A stretch of 16,203 bases of DNA from Bacteroidales bacterium (GTDB taxonomy: Bacteria > Bacteroidota > Bacteroidia > Bacteroidales > UBA7960): NCBI GenBank assembly GCA_007131895.1, contig SLPR01000561.1, forward strand, positions 1 to 16,203. Direction: 5' to 3'. A model generated the notes under the pieces. It did no database searches. It was not told where the DNA came from and worked only from the letters and a program-made list of their open reading frames with translations. The translations under genes were made by a program, and so were the position numbers. Below are positions 6,658-14,240 of the stretch, in pieces. Within the stretch, counting starts at the first letter, position 1; the number at the start of each line of letters is the position of its first letter.

Positions 6658-8061
6658 TTAGCTACTGTATAGGTTTATCAGTTTATTGATGTCCTGGTGG
6701 TTTTTCAGTTGGGGGTACTGGTCGAGCATAGCGGTATGACGGTCAAAGTCCATGGTCAGGGCTTCTTCCATAAAAAATGCTCCTTCCTTGTTTTTTTCCT
6801 GAAGGTAAAGCAGGGCTGCCATTCTGTAATAAAGGTTTGGCCCTGGGGCTATTTCTTCGATTGCTTTCATGATGACTTCAGCAGCCGCTTCATATGCTTC
6901 CCGTTCAGCAAGACCATCGGCGAAATCTATTCTGACAGATTCTTCTTCAGGACTTGTGGAAATGGCTTTTTCATAAAGGTCAGAAGCTTTGTCTATGAGG
7001 CCCTCCTGGAAATAGATATCAGCAAGGATGCATAAATAGGCCGTGTTTTCCGAATCAAGTTCAAGCCCTTTTATAATATGTTTGATAGCGGATTTGGTAT
7101 TGCCAAGTTCATTTTCACAAACTCCCAGCCCAATCCAGGCGTCGGTTATTTCACCATTTAGCCGGGTGGATTTTCGGTAAAATACAATGGCATTATCATA
7201 GTCTTCGAGCTTTTCGTAACATTCGCCAATATAATAATGTATAATGGCATCACTTTCATCGTCCTCTTTATCCAGAAGTGTATGGTAGGTATTGATGGCG
7301 TCAGTATGCCTGTTCATAAGGCTGTAGGCGTAAGCGCAATGGAATATGGCCGAATTGTGATCCGGATCAATGGCCAGGGCAAATTCAAAAGCTTCAAGTG
7401 CTTTTTCATACAACTCTGTGTTAATGAAAGAGATGCCCAGGTTGAACCATGCTTCAGTGGAATAAGGGTGTTTGTCAATAAGCTTACTGAAAAAGTCGAT
7501 GCTTTCCTGGCTTAACGACAGCAAGTCGAAGCAGTAGGCAGCTTCATACATGGCAAGGTCATTTTCTGGGTTGACTTCAAGGGCTTTTTTCAGGTACTCA
7601 ATGGTTTTGCCATAATTGCCCATATTTTCATATTCAAAGGCAATGTTGCAATACACATAATCGGGTTCATCCGATTCAATAACAGCCTTATTGTATTCTT
7701 CTATGGCTTTTTCATAATTGTGCATTTGCGAATAAATCGCACCACGGGTAAGGAAAATCTCAAAGTTGGAAGGTTCAAGAACCTCTACCTCTGAAAGTAA
7801 TTCCAGCGCATGTTTTTCTTTGTTATCAGAGGCCAGAAGCTGGGCACGCTTAAGCATCAGGTTAATAGACGATGGGTGCAACCGGCATGCATACTCCGCA
7901 ATATTCAATGATTGCTTGTAATTGGCCTGTACCACATAATAGTCTATAATTTCTTCAAAATCCTCCACATCAAAATAGACGGATTTTTTGTGGTGGGTCA
8001 GCTCTTCCAGTTGCTGAACCTGCCAGGGGATATTATCTATATTTTCTAGTGAATTGCTCAT
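6658..8061 (-). CDS. Tetratricopeptide repeat protein
   Basis: A 467-residue protein made almost wholly of TPR helical hairpins from about residue 40 to 440. Clear repeat units include YEKAIEEYNKAVIESDEPDY, YGKTIEYLKKALEVNPENDL, YEKALEAFEFALAIDPDHNS, YDNAIVFYRKSTRLNGEITD and KSAIKHIIKGLELDSENTAY. There is no signal peptide or membrane segment, so it is probably cytoplasmic. The composition is strongly acidic. TPR arrays serve as protein-protein scaffolds; the partner is not known. It is the first gene of the operon with comA, DUF368 and aroE. A TPR gene next to DUF368 and aroE is an arrangement I recall from other Bacteroidales. The upstream leader holds a hairpin with a T-run, described separately. 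Confidence 0.88.
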   Translation of the reverse strand: MSNSLENIDNIPWQVQQLEELTHHKKSVYFDVEDFEEIIDYYVVQANYKQSLNIAEYACRLHPSSINLMLKRAQLLASDNKEKHALELLSEVEVLEPSNFEIFLTRGAIYSQMHNYEKAIEEYNKAVIESDEPDYVYCNIAFEYENMGNYGKTIEYLKKALEVNPENDLAMYEAAYCFDLLSLSQESIDFFSKLIDKHPYSTEAWFNLGISFINTELYEKALEAFEFALAIDPDHNSAIFHCAYAYSLMNRHTDAINTYHTLLDKEDDESDAIIHYYIGECYEKLEDYDNAIVFYRKSTRLNGEITDAWIGLGVCENELGNTKSAIKHIIKGLELDSENTAYLCILADIYFQEGLIDKASDLYEKAISTSPEEESVRIDFADGLAEREAYEAAAEVIMKAIEEIAPGPNLYYRMAALLYLQEKNKEGAFFMEEALTMDFDRHTAMLDQYPQLKNHQDINKLINLYSS

Positions 8062-8084
8062 CTGTATGTATTATAGGGTGTCAC

Positions 8085-8142
8085 AAAAAAACAACGCAAA
8101 CTCTCAATTGTTCTCCTAATGTATAACAATCAAAGAGCTTGC
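8085..8142 (-). terminator. Leader hairpin with T-run (possible attenuator) upstream of the TPR operon
   Basis: Left arm 8096-8112 and right arm 8125-8142 pair over 14 bases: ATTGTT with AACAAT, and CTCT and GCAA with their partners, with one A/C mismatch and a small internal loop. The loop is 12 nt. On the minus strand the stem is followed by GTTG and then seven T (complement of 8085-8091), in terminator orientation and between the candidate promoter and the TPR start. The stem is AT-rich, so its termination strength is doubtful. Confidence 0.45.
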
Positions 8143-8158
8143 CAATATTATGACTGTG

Positions 8159-8166
8159 CAAAGTTA
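8159..8166 (-). promoter_or_regulatory. Candidate -7 box of the TPR-comA-DUF368-aroE operon
   Basis: On the minus strand this reads TAACTTTG, an exact match to TAnnTTTG, about 97 nt upstream of the TPR start. Transcription would begin just ahead of the leader hairpin. A good -33 TTTG at the usual spacing is not seen. Confidence 0.45.
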
Positions 8167-8340
8167 GCAAAAAACAATCATACCACTTTTTTTATGTTTA
8201 CAGGCACAGTTAAATGTATGAATTTTTATTTGATGGGATATGGGTGTTTCTACTGTTTTTTTCAACATGTTTTTAACAATATTTGGGCTGAGGGAAAAAA
8301 CGGAGAATAAAAATTGGGTCATTTAAACAATAATAATTGA

Positions 8341-8348
8341 TAATTTTG
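8341..8348 (+). promoter_or_regulatory. Candidate -7 box of ffh
   Basis: TAATTTTG matches TAnnTTTG exactly, 25 nt before the ffh ATG, which would give a leader of about 20 nt. The nearest TTG upstream (8314-8316) is 24 nt away, longer than the usual spacer. Confidence 0.5.
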
Positions 8349-8373
8349 CAAAAAATCAAAAGTGTAGAAAAAG

Positions 8374-9711
8374 ATGTTTGATAATTTAACGGATCGCCTT
8401 GACAGGGCTTTTAAACTGCTCAAAGGACAAGGTCATATTACTGAGATAAACGTTGCAGAAACCCTCAAAGACGTTAGGAAGGCTCTACTCGATGCCGACG
8501 TCAGCTTCAAAATAGCCAAGAGTTTTACCGAAACTGTAAAAGAAAAAGCCCTGGGAGAGAACGTTCTTACAGCCGTTTCTCCCGGTCAGTTGATGGTGAA
8601 AATTGTACACAGGGAGCTTACCTCACTCATGGGTGAGACCCACGAGGAAATCAATCTTAAAGGAAGTCCGGCCATAATGCTTATCGCCGGATTGCAGGGT
8701 AGTGGTAAGACTACTTTCTCAGCCAAGCTTGCCAACTATCTGAAAAAGAAGAAGTCAAAAAAAGTATTGCTGGTAGCTTGTGATGTTTATCGTCCTGCGG
8801 CCATTGAACAGCTCAAAGTGCTTGGCCAGCAGATTGATGTAGAGGTGTTTTTCGATGAAAGTTCCAAAGATCCGGTGAGCATTGCCCGAAAAGCGGTAAA
8901 TCATGCCAAAACCATGGGACATGACGTAGTGGTAGTTGATACTGCTGGTCGTCTGGCCATTGATCAGCAAATGATGAATGAGATTGCTTCTTTAAAAGAA
9001 AATCTCAAGCCCCATGAGACCCTCTTCGTTGTGGATGCCATGACAGGACAGGATGCTGTAAATACTGCCAAGGCTTTTAATGACAGGCTTAACTTTGATG
9101 GTGTTGTTCTTACCAAAATGGATGGCGATACCCGTGGTGGTGCAGCTCTCACCATTCGCTCGGTAGTGGAAAAACCCATCAAGTTTGTGGGTATTGGTGA
9201 GAAGATGGATGCACTTGACCTGTTTTATCCCAAAAGGATGGCTGACAGGATTCTGGGAATGGGTGACATTGTTTCTCTTGTGGAAAAAGCACAGGAGCAG
9301 TTTGATAAAGACGAAGCCCGCAACCTGCAAAAGAAAATTGCCAAAAACCAGTTCAATTTTGATGACTTCCTCAAGCAATTGCAGCAAATCAAGAAAATGG
9401 GCAATGTGAAAGATTTGATGGGAATGATACCCGGTATGGGGAAAGCCATGAAGGATATCGACCTTGAAGATGATGCCTTTGCCAGCATTGAAGCCATCAT
9501 TTACTCCATGACTCCACAGGAAAGGGAAACGCCTGCCCTGCTCAACGGCAGCCGACGCAAAAGAATCGCAGCAGGCAGCGGTACCGATATACAGGAAGTC
9601 AACAGACTGATCAAGCAGTTTGAAGATACCCGGAAAATGATGAAAATGATGTCCGGAGGAGGCGGAAAATTCATGAATATGATGAAGGGTATGCCAGGAA
9701 TGAGAAAGTAA
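8374..9711 (+). CDS. ffh: Signal recognition particle GTPase Ffh (SRP54)
   Basis: The protein subunit of SRP: it binds signal sequences of nascent membrane proteins and, with FtsY, delivers ribosomes to the Sec translocon. It has 445 residues, normal for the family. The N domain is residues 1-95 (ETLKDVRKALLDADV at 29-43). The GTPase G domain has the P-loop GLQGSGKT 106-113, DVYRPAA 137-143, DTAGR 189-193, TKMDGDTRGG 247-256 and GIGEKMDAL 273-281. The methionine-rich M domain contains GMIPGM and ends MKMMSGGGGKFMNMMKGMPG, for 4.5S RNA and signal-peptide binding; SGSGTDIQEVN-type RNA-binding residues appear as GSGTDIQEVNRLIKQFE. The ATG start is supported by the domain boundary. It is followed by folD after 114 nt on the same strand. 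The SRP RNA gene itself is not in this window. Confidence 0.98.
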   Translation: MFDNLTDRLDRAFKLLKGQGHITEINVAETLKDVRKALLDADVSFKIAKSFTETVKEKALGENVLTAVSPGQLMVKIVHRELTSLMGETHEEINLKGSPAIMLIAGLQGSGKTTFSAKLANYLKKKKSKKVLLVACDVYRPAAIEQLKVLGQQIDVEVFFDESSKDPVSIARKAVNHAKTMGHDVVVVDTAGRLAIDQQMMNEIASLKENLKPHETLFVVDAMTGQDAVNTAKAFNDRLNFDGVVLTKMDGDTRGGAALTIRSVVEKPIKFVGIGEKMDALDLFYPKRMADRILGMGDIVSLVEKAQEQFDKDEARNLQKKIAKNQFNFDDFLKQLQQIKKMGNVKDLMGMIPGMGKAMKDIDLEDDAFASIEAIIYSMTPQERETPALLNGSRRKRIAAGSGTDIQEVNRLIKQFEDTRKMMKMMSGGGGKFMNMMKGMPGMRK

Positions 9712-9825
9712 GAATTCCTTGAATATACCCTGCCCAGGCGATGAGAAGAATCCATCGTTGAAAGGTAAACAAGTCAGAGATATTTTGTATAACAGTTTGA
9801 ACCCTGGTAATAAACCTACATTGAG

Positions 9826-10707
9826 ATGAACATAATTGACGGAAAGAAGATAGCCTCAGAAATCAAACAGGAAATAGCGCAACAGGTAAAGGTAATGCTC
9901 GACAAAGAGGAGAGACCCCCACACCTGGCTGCCCTGCTGGTGGGAAATGACCCTGCCAGTGAAACCTATGTAAACAGCAAAGGAAAAGCCTGCAAGGAGG
10001 TAGGATTCGATTCGTCAACCTACAAATTTGAAAGTGATATTTCAGAAGAAGAATTGTTGGAAACCGTGCAGTTTCTCAATAATGATCCCGATATTGATGG
10101 ATTTATTGTACAACTTCCTCTCCCTGAGCATATAGATGAACAGAAGGTAATTCTCTCTGTCAGTCCACGAAAAGATGTGGATGGATTTCATCCCGAGAAT
10201 GTGGGGCGGATGAGTGTTGGATTGCCGGCATACATCTCTGCCACGCCCAATGGCATTATGGAACTACTGAAAAGATCTGGAATTGAAACTGCGGGCAAAA
10301 GCTGTGTGGTTCTGGGAAGAAGCAACATTGTTGGCCGACCCATCAGCATCCTGATGTCTCAAACCACCAACCCCGGCAATGCCACCGTGACAGTTTGTCA
10401 TAGTAAAACAGCCAACCTGAAGCAAATCACTTCCCAGGCAGATATCCTGATTGTTGCCATCGGCAAACCTGAATTTGTTACTGCAGATATGGTGAAAGAA
10501 GGTGCTGTAGTTGTGGATGTGGGGATTCACAGGGTTGAAACCGACCAAACCAAATCAGGTTTCAGGTTAATTGGTGATGTGAAATATGATGAGGTTGCCC
10601 CCAAGGCATCATGGATTACGCCGGTTCCCGGCGGAGTAGGGCCGATGACCATAGTCTCTCTGCTCATGAATACCCTCAAAGCACGTAACAACGAAATTTA
10701 TTCCTGA
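9826..10707 (+). CDS. folD: Bifunctional methylenetetrahydrofolate dehydrogenase / methenyl-THF cyclohydrolase
   Basis: Interconverts 5,10-methylene-THF, 5,10-methenyl-THF and 10-formyl-THF, supplying one-carbon units for purines and formyl-Met; cytoplasmic. It has 293 residues, full length. Catalytic block: SETYVNSKGKACKEVGF with Tyr48 and Lys52; folate pocket VQLPLPEHI at 95-103; KDVDGFHPENVGR at 116-128 with Asp119. The dinucleotide-binding motif is VVLGRSNIVGRPIS (161-174), followed by ATVTVCHSKT. The C-terminal signature PVPGGVGPMT (266-275) is intact. The start is ATG. It ends with TGA only 2 nt before the queE start, suggesting translational coupling. Confidence 0.98.
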   Translation: MNIIDGKKIASEIKQEIAQQVKVMLDKEERPPHLAALLVGNDPASETYVNSKGKACKEVGFDSSTYKFESDISEEELLETVQFLNNDPDIDGFIVQLPLPEHIDEQKVILSVSPRKDVDGFHPENVGRMSVGLPAYISATPNGIMELLKRSGIETAGKSCVVLGRSNIVGRPISILMSQTTNPGNATVTVCHSKTANLKQITSQADILIVAIGKPEFVTADMVKEGAVVVDVGIHRVETDQTKSGFRLIGDVKYDEVAPKASWITPVPGGVGPMTIVSLLMNTLKARNNEIYS

Positions 10708-10709
10708 CA

Positions 10710-11366
10710 TTGAGCATCTGCAAATTAACCAACCTTAGTGCCCAGCAACAGCAACAACTCGATACAGGCCGGTTGCTGCCTGTAATGGAAATGTTTTATT
10801 CCATTCAGGGAGAGGGCTATAATACAGGTAAAGCTGCCTTTTTTATCCGAATTGGAGGGTGCGATGTAGGTTGTCATTGGTGCGATGTTAAAGAATCGTG
10901 GGATGCGTCAATCCACCCGCTTACCCCGGCAGAGGAAATCCTTGAAAACATACTGAAATATCCTGCCCAATCTGTCGTTATTACCGGAGGAGAGCCTTTA
11001 ATGTACAACCTTGACTACCTCTGTGGAATCCTTAAGGAGAAAAATATCAGTATTTTCCTGGAAACATCAGGTACCTATCCGTTAAGTGGAACTTTTGACT
11101 GGATCTGTGTTTCCCCAAAATCGCAAATGAACCCGCGCCGTGATATGCTGCAGCTGGCCGATGAGTTGAAGGTAATTGTTTATGAACCCGGTGATTTTGA
11201 CTGGGCCGGAGAAAATCTACCTTATGTCAAGCAGAAGTGTATGCTTTACCTGCAGCCAGAATGGAGCAGGTACCAGAAGATGCTCCCCCATATAGTGGAT
11301 TATATCCTCAACAATCCCCGATGGATGTTTTCCCTGCAGTCACATAAGTTTATGAATATACCGTAA
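10710..11366 (+). CDS. queE: 7-carboxy-7-deazaguanine synthase (radical SAM)
   Basis: Converts 6-carboxytetrahydropterin to 7-carboxy-7-deazaguanine in the preQ0/queuosine pathway for tRNA wobble modification. The 4Fe-4S cluster motif is C51-x3-C55-x2-C58 within GGCDVGCHWCDV, the CX3CX2C form of this family. Upstream is FYSIQGEGYNTGKAAFFIRI, the substrate loop; ITGGEPLMYNLDYL is the SAM-binding GGEP motif. FLETSGT, SPKSQMNP, ADELKVIV and the closing SLQSHKFMNIP complete the family pattern. I take TTG 10710 as the start: it follows the folD stop by 2 nt and gives the usual length (218 residues). ATG 10785 is an alternative that would leave only one residue before the conserved motif. The other queuosine genes are not in the window. 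Confidence 0.94.
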   Translation: MSICKLTNLSAQQQQQLDTGRLLPVMEMFYSIQGEGYNTGKAAFFIRIGGCDVGCHWCDVKESWDASIHPLTPAEEILENILKYPAQSVVITGGEPLMYNLDYLCGILKEKNISIFLETSGTYPLSGTFDWICVSPKSQMNPRRDMLQLADELKVIVYEPGDFDWAGENLPYVKQKCMLYLQPEWSRYQKMLPHIVDYILNNPRWMFSLQSHKFMNIP

Positions 11367-11393
11367 ATACTATCCGCATATCTGCAACGATGA

Positions 11394-11426
11394 AGATTTC
11401 TTTGCTGATTTTGGAAGCAGAAATCT
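11394..11426. repeat. Imperfect dyad upstream of the PorE-like gene
   Basis: AGATTTCT then, after a 2-nt bulge, GC (11394-11405) pairs with GCAGAAATCT (11417-11426), ten base pairs around an 11-nt loop. No T-run follows on either strand, so it is a weak terminator candidate for queE. Its right arm ends 10 nt before the -7 box at 11437, so it may be an operator instead. Confidence 0.45.
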
Positions 11427-11436
11427 GAAAAATTCT

Positions 11437-11444
11437 TAGGTTTG
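11437..11444 (+). promoter_or_regulatory. Candidate -7 box of the PorE-like gene
   Basis: TAGGTTTG matches TAnnTTTG, with TTTG at 11410-11413 upstream (23-nt spacer, longer than usual). A start site near 11451 would leave a leader of about 48 nt before ATG 11499 and lies downstream of the TTG at 11442, which argues against that codon as a translation start. Confidence 0.45.
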
Positions 11445-11498
11445 TATAGGGATATGCTCACAATTGTTTTCAGGCATCCACAAATTTACATTTCAACT

Positions 11499-13463
11499 AT
11501 GAAATCCCCTTTCCAACTATTGTTTATTGTCTTTTTCGTTTTCACAGGATTGTTTGCTTCGCCGTTGCATTCACAAACCGGCCGCGGCGAGTTGTCAACT
11601 GACAACAGCAGGGCGAAAAGAGCTTTTGAGGATGCTGTCCGCAAATACAATTTCAGGGATATTGATGGTGCCGTGGAGAGCTTCAAAGTTGCTCTGCGTC
11701 ATGATCCTTATTTTATTGAAGCCTATATTGTAAAGGGAGAAATGCTGCAAACTGTAAACCGTCATACAGAAGCCATTGAGGCACTCAAAATGGCCCTTCA
11801 AATCAATCCCGACTTTTTCCCCAACGCCATGTATTACCTTGCGGAGTCTTATCTTGCTGTTGGTGAATATAAGAATGCCGCCCAAAATGTTGAGCGATTT
11901 CTGCAACACAGTAATATCAGCAGCAACATGCGTGAAAGTGGAGAAAAAATGGCTGATGCCCTTGATTTTGCGCTTCATGCAATCGCTAATCCTGTTCCAT
12001 TTGATCCCATCAACCTGGGACCCAATGTCAATAGTGAGCATGATGAATATGCACCCACCCTTACTGCCGATGAGCAAACCCTTATTTTTACAAGGAAGAA
12101 ACCCCGTGAAAACAGAGATTTTCTTCATTTGGGGTTTGAGTATGAGGATTTTTACGTGAGTGTGAGGGAGGATGGGATATGGGGACCTGCAGAAAATCTC
12201 GGACCGCCCATCAATACCCAGAATAATGAGGGTGCGCAGAGCATTTCAGCTGATGGGAATCACCTGTATTTTACAGCATGCAACCGGCCGGGAGGTATGG
12301 GAAGCTGCGATATTTACTATGCCCGCAAAGCTGGTGAGGGCTGGTCGGAACCTGTTAATCTTGGCCCGCCTGTAAACAGCTCCGCCTGGGAATCACAACC
12401 TTCCATTTCACCAGATGGGAAAACTCTCTATTTTATCAGCAACCGCAAAGGAAATCTGGGGAGAATGGACATATGGGTCAGTACACAGGTAAGGGAAGGA
12501 CGATGGTCTGAACCACAAAACATAGGTCCTGTTATCAATACTACCGGAAGAGAAATGTCTCCTTTTATTCATCCCGATAATACAACCCTGTTTTTTGCAT
12601 CTGATGGACATCCGGGAATGGGTGGACTGGACCTTTTCTATTCCCAGAAGGGCAAAGATGGAGAATGGCAAACACCTGTCAATCTGGGTTATCCCATTAA
12701 TACCTACAGTGATGAAATTTCCCTGGTGGTCGGAGCTTCAGGGAAAGAGGCCTATTTTGCATCCGAACAACCGGGAGGGGAAGGAGGGACAGACCTTTAT
12801 TTCTTCGAGCTCTATGAAGAGGCCCGACCCAATCCTGTTACCTATATGAAAGGATTTGTTTTTGACGCCGATACGCGCCGCAGGCTGGAAGCAAGGTTTG
12901 AATTGATTGATTTGGCTACTGATGAAATCATTGTGCAGTCTCTCTCAAGCGCACGTACCGGAGAATTTCTGATTCCCATCCCGGTAATGACCAATCTGGC
13001 GCTGAATGTCTGGCGCGATGGATATTTGTTTTTTTCAGAAAACTTTGCTTTCGAAGATGTAAGAACCGGAGTTGATCCTCACCTCTACAATATCCCCCTG
13101 CAGCCCATCAAAGAAGGTGAGTCGGTAGTGCTGCGCAATATATTTTTCAAAGTTGACAGCCATGAATTATTGTCTGAATCAATGACAGAACTAAGAAGAC
13201 TGTTGGATTTGATGACACAGAACCCTTCTTTGAGAATAGAAATCGGGGGGCATACCGACAGCACCGGTTCATTTGCATACAATAAAAACCTGTCGGAGAA
13301 AAGGGCGCTGAGTGTTTATAACTATCTGCTGGAAAACGGGATTGAAGAACAGAGGTTGGACTATAGTGGTTATGCAGATCAGAAACCCATTGCCACCAAC
13401 GAAACAGAAGAAGGCAGAGCCCAAAACCGCAGAACAGAATTTAAGGTGCTCAAAAATAATTAG
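11499..13463 (+). CDS. PorE-like TPR / beta-propeller / CRD / OmpA protein
   Basis: A periplasmic protein that probably binds peptidoglycan and bridges it to the outer membrane. The domain order equals that of PorE of the type IX secretion system. I start at ATG 11499 (654 residues), giving the signal peptide MKSPFQLLFIVFFVF...PLHSQ; a longer frame opens only at TTG 11442. TPR units lie at about 37-137. PD40 propeller blades run at about 180-436, each with a DGxxLYF.S...GGxDIY pattern (DGNHLYFTACNRPGGMGSCD, DGKTLYFISNRKGNLGRMDI). A CRD beta domain follows at about 447-533 (KGFVFDADTRRRLEARFELI). The OmpA domain at about 540-654 carries FFKVDS, GGHTDSTG, NLSEKRA and QNRRTEF, with the Asp and Arg that grip diaminopimelate. 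Unlike described PorE there is no lipobox cysteine. It could be a PorE paralogue with another envelope role. Confidence 0.88.
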   Translation: MKSPFQLLFIVFFVFTGLFASPLHSQTGRGELSTDNSRAKRAFEDAVRKYNFRDIDGAVESFKVALRHDPYFIEAYIVKGEMLQTVNRHTEAIEALKMALQINPDFFPNAMYYLAESYLAVGEYKNAAQNVERFLQHSNISSNMRESGEKMADALDFALHAIANPVPFDPINLGPNVNSEHDEYAPTLTADEQTLIFTRKKPRENRDFLHLGFEYEDFYVSVREDGIWGPAENLGPPINTQNNEGAQSISADGNHLYFTACNRPGGMGSCDIYYARKAGEGWSEPVNLGPPVNSSAWESQPSISPDGKTLYFISNRKGNLGRMDIWVSTQVREGRWSEPQNIGPVINTTGREMSPFIHPDNTTLFFASDGHPGMGGLDLFYSQKGKDGEWQTPVNLGYPINTYSDEISLVVGASGKEAYFASEQPGGEGGTDLYFFELYEEARPNPVTYMKGFVFDADTRRRLEARFELIDLATDEIIVQSLSSARTGEFLIPIPVMTNLALNVWRDGYLFFSENFAFEDVRTGVDPHLYNIPLQPIKEGESVVLRNIFFKVDSHELLSESMTELRRLLDLMTQNPSLRIEIGGHTDSTGSFAYNKNLSEKRALSVYNYLLENGIEEQRLDYSGYADQKPIATNETEEGRAQNRRTEFKVLKNN

Positions 13464-13489
13464 ATAATTCATGCAAAGGAAAAAGTACA

Positions 13490-14218
13490 ATGCTCGATAA
13501 AATCTCTTTAAAGAATATCCTTTTTCTCGATGTGGAAACCGTACCACAGGTTGAGGATTTCAATCAATTGTCGCCGGCACTCCAGGACTTGTGGGTAAAA
13601 AAAGCACAGCGGATTGCTCCTGCAGACCAGGTTCCTGTTGCAGAAGAGTTGTTTTTTGAAAGGGCTGGAATTTACAGCGAATTCGGAAAAATTGTATGCA
13701 TCTCAGCAGGCTTTTTTTATGGCGATGATGATGATCTTAAATTTCGTTGCAAAGCCTTCTACTCAGACGATGAATCAGAATTGCTAACCAACTTTGCAGC
13801 TCTTTTGCGCAGCAGCTTCAATCACCAGCATCATTATCTCTGCGGTCATAATGCCAGGGAGTTTGATTTTCCTTACATTGCCCGCCGGATGCTTATCAAC
13901 CAGGTTCCCCTGCCTGATATCCTTAACATTCCCGGACGGAAACCATGGGAAGTAACCTTGCTGGATACCATGGATTTATGGAAGTTTGGTGATTATAAAA
14001 ATTATACTTCGCTGGCGTTGCTGGCAGCTGTTTTTGACATCCCCACACCCAAAGATGATATTCAGGGTTCTGATGTGGCAAGGGTTTACTGGAAAGAGAA
14101 AGACCTGAACCGGATAGCTGTGTATTGCAACAAAGATGTGGTTACCACCGCCCGATTGTATCTGAAATATTGCATCAAGGGGGAGTTGCCAGATGAAAAT
14201 GTAGAATCGTTCGTATAG
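13490..14218 (+). CDS. DEDDy 3'-5' exonuclease (PolB-exonuclease-like)
   Basis: A predicted 3'-5' exonuclease of the ribonuclease H fold, 242 residues, of the stand-alone PolB-exo-like group (PF10108 type). The four acidic residues are present: Asp14 and Glu16 in ILFLDVETVPQ; Asp126 in CGHNAREFDFPYIARRM; and Asp216 in YCNKDVVTT, where Tyr212 sits four residues before it, making it the DEDDy subtype. The KFGDYKNYTSLALLAAVFDI block (165-184) fits the region between motifs II and III. No polymerase or helicase domain is attached. Its substrate (DNA or RNA) is unknown. The start is ATG 13490, 26 nt after the PorE-like stop. The next gene, 22 nt downstream, encodes a Cas4-like nuclease with a degenerate exonuclease domain, suggesting a shared task in nucleic-acid processing. 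Confidence 0.88.
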   Translation: MLDKISLKNILFLDVETVPQVEDFNQLSPALQDLWVKKAQRIAPADQVPVAEELFFERAGIYSEFGKIVCISAGFFYGDDDDLKFRCKAFYSDDESELLTNFAALLRSSFNHQHHYLCGHNAREFDFPYIARRMLINQVPLPDILNIPGRKPWEVTLLDTMDLWKFGDYKNYTSLALLAAVFDIPTPKDDIQGSDVARVYWKEKDLNRIAVYCNKDVVTTARLYLKYCIKGELPDENVESFV

Positions 14219-14240
14219 CAAACGGGATCAATAAGCAGTT

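Larger units (their letters stand above)
8062..8373. other. 312-nt divergent intergenic region
   Basis: This AT-rich gap separates the minus-strand TPR operon from plus-strand ffh. It holds a hairpin plus T-run near the TPR side, a -7 box facing each way (8159-8166 minus, 8341-8348 plus), and between them about 170 nt in which I see no further motif. A 63-codon open frame at 8119-8310 is not convincing as a gene. No tRNA or SRP RNA signature was seen. Confidence 0.7.

Noticed and set aside
8119..8310. A 63-codon plus-strand frame in the divergent intergenic region
   Set aside because: It is rich in Phe, Tyr, Cys and Asn as expected for translated AT-rich spacer, has no domain, and overlaps the leader and promoter of the minus-strand TPR operon.
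9747..9766. Possible terminator between ffh and folD (CGATG...CATCG)
   Set aside because: The stem is five pairs with no following T-run, so it does not support ending the ffh transcript.
11442..11498. An N-terminal extension of the PorE-like protein from TTG 11442
   Set aside because: It would place 19 non-signal residues before a normal signal peptide and overlap the -7 box; ATG 11499 is the better start.
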